Positions 1 through 8,996 of a stretch of 11,005 bases of DNA are shown piece by piece (the first letter of the stretch is position 1; each line of letters starts with the position of its first letter). This stretch comes from Goniomonas avonlea. Its lineage: Eukaryota; Cryptophyceae; Goniomonadida; Goniomonadaceae. A program made the position numbers and the translations under genes. The stretch spans positions 1 to 11,005 of the forward strand of contig QUTJ01031344.1 in NCBI GenBank assembly GCA_003573635.1, read 5' to 3'. The notes beneath the pieces were generated by a model, which saw nothing but the letters and a program-made list of their open reading frames with translations, did not search any database and was not told the origin of the DNA.

Positions 1-518
1 CTCCACCCGGTGCACACCCCACTCACCCTCTCCACCCCTGCCTCTCATCAGAATCCACATGACGACCTCTCCTGTGCCCCGCCACCCAACCCCGACGTGT
101 GCCGGCGCACCTCCACAATTGCGTTCTCGCCGTGCGCAGTCCGTTTTTGGTTGGGACGCACGTGCCAGCTGTCAAGGGGCCGGGAGAGTTAGGAAAAACT
201 GCTCCGGTCAGGCGAGACGAGAGTGGAAGGAGTGGCAGGGGGGAAGAGGAGAGAGGGGGAGATCGAGAGAGGGGGTTTGGAGGGAGGGAGGGAGAGACGG
301 AGAGTTGATTCAAAGAGCTGGATACAGCTGAGCAGCCAACGAGAGAGAGAGAGAGACGGGGGGAAGGGGGAGGGGGGCCCACACAGACAGAAAATAGGAG
401 AGCGAGAAGGTCAGAAGGGAGAGGGAAGACACCTGTCACAGTGCGGGGCGAACGCGGGGCAACGTCCGTGGCAAGCTTGTCCAGTGAACCACTCCTGCTC
501 CACTCGCCAGCGATCAAC
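1..518. other. GA-rich low-complexity region, no firm gene
   Basis: No exon can be defended here. Positions about 224-420 are almost purely purine on the plus strand (GAGAG, GGGAGGGAGGG and GGGGGG runs), so the long open frames across it on both strands are composition artefacts. On the minus strand, the sequence after the PH-like exon of gene A (519-618) is pyrimidine-rich and then more complex again at about 1-180, so it could be an intron followed by further gene A exons. One minus-strand stretch (about 435-518) could encode a short piece ending before a possible GT donor near 435, but its frame cannot be tied to the preceding exon. I treat the region as probable intron or 3' flank of gene A. 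Confidence 0.5.
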
Positions 519-1897
519 CTGGTCCTTACAAGGTCCTGATCGGAACACCAGGAGTCTATTCGAAGTCAACACAAACCACCGAGGCTCCCATTGCACTGTC
601 ATTATGGAGGCAATGAACCTGCCGGATGGTCAGCTGTGGCAACTGCTCGACACGCAATAAAACACTGCGGAGACAGGCGCCACCACAAGCCTAAACCCTA
701 AACAAAAGGAGCCACAACGACGGAGCCAACAGCACACACCCGTCAGGCGCCGTGGAGGTAGACTTGATGCGGCGGACGGTAGCGTCATCCGGCCGCTGGG
801 TGAGAGTGCCTTCTACGAGCACTGGTTCACACTGCCAAGACGATATCGATTCGACCCCTGACTGATGCAGTTTGCGCAAGTGTCCCCGATGCGTGTAGCA
901 CAGCCGCTGCTGGGTGTAAAAAAGACGGCTGGTACAAGCTACAACAGGCATAATACCTTTGCAATAATTCGCTCACGAGCGACGAGGAGAGAATCGAGGT
1001 GCTTCTGGACGTGACCGGAGGACCTCGCTGCCTCAAGCTCCAACTCGGCATCTGCATCCAATTAGGGCAATTACCGTACATCTCCAGGCAATTACCCGAT
1101 ATGAAGACAGATGGATCCAGTTGGGGACGATGCCTGCTCGATGAGAGCCGCCGATAGCGCGACTCCCGGAGCTTGTGGACATCCTCGGTCGGGCGAGCAC
1201 TCGGCGAGTTGGTCACGGACGAGTTCTCAACTTGCACTCGAGTTTGCTCAGTAGCATGGGGCTCTTCACGCGCGGCTGAGACAACCACGGCGCCCGTCAC
1301 GGCGCCCTTTCCTTTTTTCGAGAGCATGATGGTCTTTTGACAATCGAGAATGTCCATCAAGGGAAACTGGGCAGAGCCAAGCAAGTGGATCCGGACATGT
1401 TTCTTTCGAAACAATTGAAATTCAACGACTGCCGAGTTCAATTCGGTATTTGACAACTCAAAGTCCACCTCCCCTCTGCCCAGCCACCTGCGGAGCGTCA
1501 ACGGCAGGAGCGGGGTCAACTCAGAGCACCTCGCGGAAGAACCATCAAGACAATCTTCTGTCCCAGGCCCAGTTTGCTTTGTTGATCTTCCACCAACGAG
1601 ATGAAACGTCGCGAACGGGGGGTCGTGCGAGGACAAGAATCCTGTGGGCTGAACTCGGAATTAGTAGTGGGAGTCGCTCCGTACAGACGGTGGTGATACC
1701 TTGGTTCGAAGTCCCTTTGCAGACTCAAGACTGATGAGCACTTTCCGAACATTATTTTCTTTAGCAGAAGGCCTCCTTGTATCTGGTGCATGTCTGGTTG
1801 AGCGAGGATCAACCAGCATTTGCGGGCGAGGCGCCGCCGCCATCCGTGATTCCAAAGGCTCAGCCAACAGAGCGAGGGACTCGAAGGGAGTCGTCAT
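519..1897 (-). CDS. Gene A: C2 domain plus PH-like domain protein (spliced, 3' end unresolved)
   Basis: Spliced minus-strand gene, rebuilt by eye. Exons in gene order: 1897-1700, 1648-1530, 1487-1096, 1051-957, 909-740, 618-519; introns are 51, 42, 44, 47 and 121 nt, all GT-AG with phase kept at each junction. Residues about 51-180 read as a C2 domain: strand KVLISLESAKGL, then SSHDPPFATFHLVGG, then VDFELSNTELNSAVVEFQLF, then LLGSAQFPLMDIL. The loop where Ca2+-binding C2 domains have a D-x-D is FRKKH here, so lipid or protein binding without calcium is likely. A helical linker follows (DAELELEAARSS, LLVARERIIAK), then VEGTLTQR and WEPRWFVLTSNRLLVF, which match the first strands of a PH domain. 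The 1488-1529 intron keeps frame and could be retained. If the 740 donor is not used, the frame ends at TAG 691-693 with a hydrophobic tail. The start could be the ATG at 1897 or internal Met19 (ATGGCGG context). Role inferred: membrane-associated adaptor. I do not recognise the family. Confidence 0.6.
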
Positions 1898-2166
1898 TTA
1901 TTTGTTAAGAGCGGAAAAAGATATTTATTATACTATGGATACTTCGACTCCCTATCTGTTATCTTCCAGGTCTAACGCTCGCGAGTTTTGTTTTTGCTTT
2001 TGAATTCGAGCGTTGGGTTCCACTCCTTATCTCCGGCGATTGGTCAATTTTGGTCCCACTCAAACCAACCAAGCCAAGGCCCAAGGGGAGGGAAACTGCG
2101 AGGGCTCATTGAGTTGTCAACGGTCAGAACTTATCGAGCGCCGTGAGAGAATTGGCACGAGTTTTG
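1898..2166. promoter_or_regulatory. Divergent promoter region between gene A and SerRS
   Basis: The start codons of gene A (minus, 1897) and SerRS (plus, 2167) face away from each other across 269 bp, so both promoters and 5' leaders must lie here. It holds an AT-rich patch at about 1916-1935 (TATTTATTATAC), the only TATA-like element, and a T-rich run at 1986-2001. An ATG at 1935 opens a 22-codon frame closed by TGA at 2001-2003, a possible upstream ORF if SerRS transcripts start before it. Transcription start sites cannot be located from the sequence. Confidence 0.5.
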
Positions 2167-5110
<2,944 letters not shown>

Positions 5111-5336
5111 TGTGTCCCGACTGCTCCAGCATGCTGTCGTATAATAAAGCAAACCTTGGGTTGTGATAACTTGTGCATGTTGGTGCGAGCCGCGTGGATG
5201 CATGGTCGTTCGATGACGAGAGTTCAATCGTCAAAATATGGCAACGGCGAACACAAAAAAAAACACCAAGCGAGGAGTTGCGGCGTGAAAAATATAACAT
5301 GGGTCATGTATTAATACGGGTCTCCGGTTACCGTGT
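5111..5336. other. Convergent intergenic region between SerRS and gene B
   Basis: About 226 bp between the SerRS stop and the gene B stop. It contains the SerRS poly(A) signal and an A-run at about 5254-5262. I see no AATAAA on the minus strand for gene B; the nearest AT-rich element is TATTAATA at 5309-5316, which is palindromic in part. Confidence 0.5.
5143..5148 (+). terminator. Polyadenylation signal AATAAA for SerRS
   Basis: A canonical AATAAA begins 33 nt after the SerRS stop codon (TAA at 5108-5110) and is followed by a GT-rich stretch (GGGTTGTGATAACTTGTG), the usual arrangement of a eukaryotic poly(A) site. This implies a very short 3' UTR. Confidence 0.75.
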
Positions 5337-5495
5337 TCAGAACAAGCTGGACAGGCCTCCCAAAGCACCCTTCCCCTTCGCAGACTTGGCTCCGCCAAAA
5401 CCGCCACCACCGTGTCCAAGACGACCAGTGGGCAAACCCAACGTCTTGGCGATGTTGACTTGGTGACCCATGAACTCAAAAAGGGACTCAATCAT
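5337..5495 (-). CDS. Gene B: 52-residue glycine-rich small protein, hypothetical
   Basis: ATG at 5495-5493 and TGA at 5339-5337 define a single-exon frame of 52 residues. It begins MIESLFEFMGHQ, continues VNIAKTLGLPTGRLG, then a glycine-rich stretch (HGGGGFGG), a basic patch (AKSAKGKG) and ends LGGLSSLF. The N-terminal third could form an amphipathic helix. There is no clear signal peptide or membrane segment. Codon choice looks protein-like (GGT, AAG, CTT), unlike the overlapping frames. Upstream it diverges from gene C across 214 bp; downstream it converges with SerRS. I do not recognise the family. Alternatively this could be the last exon of a longer gene with an acceptor near the ATGATTGAG, but little space remains upstream before gene C. 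Confidence 0.5.
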   Translation of the reverse strand: MIESLFEFMGHQVNIAKTLGLPTGRLGHGGGGFGGAKSAKGKGALGGLSSLF

Positions 5496-5709
5496 GGGTA
5501 GGTGGGAGGAAGCCGGCGGGACGAGCGAAGAGCGAGAACGACGAAGCGAACTTCACGAAGAGTCAGCCCGCGACCGCGACGACTTTTCAGTTGCCAAGCG
5601 AAACCCACAAGGCCCTAACACTGACGGTTGGTTTCAATGGTTTGTGCGAGCAGAGTTTCGCTACCGGTACCGTACTCTCTACCGAGCGGAAGTTTTTTTG
5701 GCCTCGGCG
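5496..5709. promoter_or_regulatory. Divergent promoter region between genes B and C
   Basis: The starts of gene B (minus, 5495) and gene C (plus, 5710) are 214 bp apart and point away from each other. The region holds no ATG-led frame of note on the minus strand and is rich in CGA/GCGA words (AGCGAGAACGACGAAGCG). No TATA element is obvious. GCTACCGGTACCGTAC at about 5660-5675 contains overlapping palindromes, which might be a factor-binding site but may be chance. Confidence 0.4.
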
Positions 5710-8040
5710 ATGGACTCGGACAACGACGCCGACAGTGAGTGGTTTCATGTGTCCCGCCCGTTGTTAATGTTCACCAGACGAGAGGTATGGTGCCGAAAAG
5801 TACGATATCCGGGCGCTCAAGAAGGAGTTGTTTGCTGCTGTCAGGCGGATCAACAGGATTCCAAAAGCTGAGAGAGACCCTCGGGAGAGACATCAACTGG
5901 TTTGTGGAGCCAATCCTTGTTTCGATTACTCACGCACAACAGCGTCTTGAAATAATGCATCGAAGTGCTGATCTTGCAGCGCTTGAGCAACGATTTTACG
6001 GATTCGCAAACGATCCAGCCAGCTACATCGGACGCCTCAAGATGCGCTGTATTGAGCAGCAGATTGAAAGAGACGATCTTTACCGCGAATTGGCCATAGT
6101 TGAGCAGGCATTTGACGACTTGGAGGCTCGTGCTATTCAAGATATCGATTCTTTGAAACACAGACTTCGCCTCGCCACACAACACGATGCTGATTCCAGA
6201 GGCCGACCAAAAAACACTCACGACCCAGTCCACGAAGCCAATGCGCTGAACGAAGAGCTTTTAGCGACTCGCCATGAATTGGAGCGTACTGTAATGGCTT
6301 TGGAGTCAGCTCTTACGCAGAAATCAGAAGAGGCTCTGGCCTTGGCTCGTCGGTTGGAGGTGACACCACATCGCTTTCAATTGGAGCTTAACAGGCCCAA
6401 CAGGCTACACAATCCCTGGGCACGTCTTCCCCGATGGAGCTTGAGAATACCTATGGGCGAGGGCACATGCATCCGGTGGGCTGAACCATAGATGGACAGG
6501 AGATTGACCTAACGCAGGCCTTGCAGTCGCAGCTAGAAGACTGGTGCAGACAGCTCACTGTTGAAAACGAGCGACTATCGTCCGAATTAGAATCTCAGCG
6601 ACGTGAAAGTCAGAAATGGGGAGCGGAGGCTCTGCAGCTGGAGTTACGCTGTCGCGCTGCGGAGGAGGCTGTTGCCGCTGCCAAGGCACAGTCGCTGCCG
6701 CCGCAGGTTGCTTCTCCTTGATGTTTCCCGCTTTCATCCTGCCATTTTCCAAGTCAACACACCACAAGATCTTATTTTGTACACACCACAAGAGTTTCTT
6801 TTCTTTTCGCCAACGTCCAACAATCCGTCGCTTGCCACGTCACACATGGCGCAGGGAAATTACGAAATGCGAGATCTGGGGCTTGGCCGGCAAGTCTTTG
6901 ATCGACCGGCGACTGAGGCACCTGGGCGCGCAAGTGACCTCGCAGCAAGAGAATCCGAGGTAAGAGAATGCTTTGTAAGCATCCATGTGGTGCCCTGTAA
7001 ACGTTAATGGTTGTCTCCCAAATCACCCAATTCCATCTGAATCCAGCAGCATCCAGATATTCTTATTTGCAAACACGGAGCCGAAAACCTTTAAGGTTTA
7101 CAGAGAGAACCTTAACTTTTCCTGGACCAGGGTTTGTCTCTCGACAAAAACAGCTGATTTTTGCGCTGAAACCAGCTAGTTTTTGGACTTTGAGAATTTT
7201 GATTTTGGTGGCTTTTGGTGGCTTTTGTGGCTTTTGGTGGATTTTTTTTTGCGAAATATGGTGGAGATCTCGCCATGGCATGGTGACTTAACCAGTGTTC
7301 GGTGAAGTCATTTGGGCCCTCCGTAACCCTGTCCACCACGCAGGTCAGTGAGTTGAAGAGTCAGCTCGCATCTGCCTTGCGTGAGATCAAGTCGCTGGTT
7401 GCATCACAGGTCCGTCCGTCGTTTTCGGTGGTTTCCTATGTTAGATTTTGGCGGGCTTTATTAGCTGTTTTCCGTATTTGGGTTGATTTTTGTGTGATTT
7501 TTGTGCGAAGATTCTCTCGTGCTCTGGTCCTGCTGTGCTTCATATAGGGAGACAACCTGCATTTTAGCCTCTCCCTCTCTCTCCCCCCCCCCCCCGCGCG
7601 CGCCTCTCTCTCTCTCCCTCCCTCCCTCTCTGTATGTGCGTGCGCATAGTGACGTTGCCTCTCTTGGTGATGGCCATGGTAGGCAGTTTGAAAGGATCAC
7701 TCATTAGAGGTTGGCGTCCGACCTATAAGAAACTCCAGTGAGAGCTCTTAGTGAGTGAGAGAGAGAGGAGCGGGAAGGGCGGGAGAGACAGCCTGTCAGT
7801 TTGTACCATGTTGTTGATTTCGATACGTGTATCTTTGATTTTTAAAATCCGTCCTAACGATGTTCTGTCGAACGACGAGAATCCTTTGGTAAATGTGCCT
7901 CACAGGCTCCGCCCACGCAGCGGCCTCCCACAGACAAGGTGATCTGGGACGTTAGTGCTTCGAGGGTCGAGCGTGGCAGAGGCACAACAGCCCCGTCAAG
8001 ATTCGCGTGCTGTCCGGGTGCTGACGTGCGTGCGCACTAG
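5710..8040 (+). CDS. Gene C: multi-exon coiled-coil protein, 3' end uncertain
   Basis: Exons: 5710-5734, 5778-5899, 5943-6359, 6518-6706, 6855-6959, 7344-7409, and 7906 onward. The first intron is phase 1 and all later ones are phase 0; the first two are 43 nt each. The start ATG begins an acidic MDSDNDAD stretch. The body is charged and helical: YDIRALKKELFAAVRRINR, LKMRCIEQQIERDDLYRELA, ALNEELLATRHELERTVMAL, LQSQLEDWCRQLTVENERL, VSELKSQLASALREIKSL. These have heptad-like hydrophobic spacing and point to a long coiled coil. The glutamine/proline-rich last exon (APPTQRPPTDK) either splices at the GT at 7939 or reads on to TAG 8038-8040, giving about 352 residues. Exon 4 could instead stop at TGA 6719-6721 if the 6707 donor is skipped. 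No enzymatic motif is visible. Likely a structural or cytoskeletal protein; family not recognised. Confidence 0.7.
6960..7343 (+). other. Gene C intron 5, T-rich with simple repeats
   Basis: 384 nt, donor GTAAGA, acceptor CACGCAG. It contains a palindrome AACCTTTAAGGTT at about 7087-7099 and a degenerate array of GGCTTTTGGT words at about 7205-7241 leading into a T-run. I see no coding potential. Confidence 0.7.
7410..7905 (+). other. Gene C intron 6 with polypyrimidine and GC tracts
   Basis: 496 nt between donor GTCCGT at 7410 and acceptor CCTCACAG at 7905. At 7568-7630 it holds a CT tract, a C13 run, alternating GC, then a long CTCTCT/CCCTCCCT tract; at about 7750-7790 it holds a GAGAGA tract. 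A small unrecognised exon is possible, but none has both good splice sites and phase. Confidence 0.65.
7568..7630 (+). repeat. Polypyrimidine/GC low-complexity tract
   Basis: CTCCCTCTCTCTC, then thirteen C, then CGCGCGCGC, then CTCTCTCTCTCTCCCTCCCTCC. Mirror-symmetric pyrimidine sequence with an alternating CG core; such tracts can form triplex DNA and the CG part can form Z-DNA. It lies inside an intron of gene C. Confidence 0.9.
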
Positions 8041-8114
8041 CTAGCTGCTTGGCTCTTGAGCAGAGAGAACGAGCAAGCGAGAGAGGGTGAGACGAGCACA
8101 GAATCTGGTCGATA

Positions 8115-8288
8115 ATGGCAAGCGTTAACGACGCAGCAGGGTCACCCTTGGCCCTTGTGCGGTCCGCGAGTGTCACCACTGGCAAGTTCGCTCGGAGAAT
8201 CTTGAGCTGCCGTNAGCGTGTCAAAGTGGTCAAAATAGACAGTGTCAATGGCAGGGCNACAGGTGCTTTGCTCGATCCGGGAGAGTGA
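8115..8288 (+). CDS. Possible terminal exon of gene C or separate 57-residue ORF
   Basis: An open frame from ATG 8115 to TGA 8286-8288 contains two ambiguous bases (8214, 8258). It includes ALVRSASVTTGKFARR and VKVVKIDSVNG, which look more protein-like than the other frames. An acceptor-like GCAGCAG just upstream of 8132 would allow it to be the last exon of gene C, but the phase (1) does not match the phase 0 donor at 7938 unless another small exon lies between. It could also be an independent short gene or chance. Low confidence. Confidence 0.25.
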   Translation: MASVNDAAGSPLALVRSASVTTGKFARRILSCRXRVKVVKIDSVNGRXTGALLDPGE

Positions 8289-8466
8289 CTAGGCACCCAC
8301 GTTGTGTCTGTCTGAGGGGACTTAGTAACGATCAGGAACGACAGCCCCGTGTGTGGGCCGCTTGACTCTGGGCAAACGGTTGCCCCGTGGTGATGGGGCT
8401 GGAAAACTTTTGACTAGTTCACCTGGGTCTTGCATAACAGCTTGAATCTATCACATCATATTTGAA

Positions 8467-8485
8467 CTGGAAAGTCGCTTTCCAG
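8467..8485. other. Perfect hairpin, 8-bp stem, 3-nt loop
   Basis: CTGGAAAG, loop TCG, CTTTCCAG: fully complementary arms. In transcripts running off gene C it would lie in the 3' UTR, about 160-180 nt before the AATAAA at 8643. Confidence 0.8.
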
Positions 8486-8642
8486 GATGTCACATTGTTG
8501 TATTTTTTTGAAACGTACGCTGCATGTTTCAAGCATCCAAAACGAGTAAATCGTTATGAAACTTATGATTCGTACTAGCTGGTTCCAATGTAAATCTCTC
8601 GCTCTCCCTCTCCCTCTCGCTCCGCGGTTTCCAAGATGTTTG

Positions 8643-8648
8643 AATAAA
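8643..8648 (+). terminator. Candidate polyadenylation signal AATAAA for gene C
   Basis: The first AATAAA on the plus strand after the gene C exons, followed by a TG-rich stretch (CTGTCTGTGTGTGTCGG), as expected downstream of a poly(A) site. It lies about 355 nt after the 8288 stop or about 600 nt after the 8040 stop. Confidence 0.55.
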
Positions 8649-8996
8649 CTCTCTGTCTGTGTGTGTCGGAGGAGAGCGGAGAGCGCGAGGGAGAGGGAGG
8701 GCACATGGGAGAGACCATGTGGGACTCGTCGCTCAACGGCCGGGAAGAAACTCTCCGATAGCTATCTGAAATCATTCTTTATCTACGGACTGAACCTCTT
8801 GCTGCAGAAACCCTACTGTAGTGCAGAAAAGATAAGGATAAGAAAATTCATTCTTTAGTCGAGAAAAAAGCCGACCTTTTTTTTTTCAAAGTCTTTTTTG
8901 TAAGGCGAATCGGCGTCGGTTCTGCACAGAATGGCCTCGCGAACCAGAACCTTCGTTGGGGCCACGAATTGAGCTTGCTCGCCCCAAGAGTCAGAC

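Larger units (their letters stand above)
8289..8996. other. Intergenic region between genes C and D
   Basis: No gene seen in about 700 bp. It contains a perfect 8-bp-stem hairpin (8467-8485), an AATAAA (8643-8648) set between two complementary purine/pyrimidine arms (8604-8621 and 8682-8699), and an AT-rich stretch with a T-run at about 8877-8886 before gene D. Open frames here on both strands follow the GA/CT composition and have no support. An in-frame TGA at 8970-8972 closes the gene D frame upstream. Confidence 0.6.

Noticed and set aside
23-517. 164-codon minus-strand open frame
   Set aside because: It runs through the purine-rich tract and translates into Ser/Pro/Leu low complexity; openness follows from composition.
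827-1636. 269-codon minus-strand frame as a single-exon gene
   Set aside because: It contains real C2 sequence, but after 1096 its frame loses protein character. The 44-nt intron 1095-1052 leads into a better helical exon.
8214-8258. Ambiguous bases (N at 8214 and 8258) as biological variation
   Set aside because: They are sequencing or assembly uncertainty; they only limit the reading of the possible exon at 8115-8288.
7952-8296. 114-codon minus-strand open frame over the ambiguous bases
   Set aside because: It has no recognisable domain, contains two unknown residues, and is rich in Leu/Ser/Arg from the antisense GA tract.
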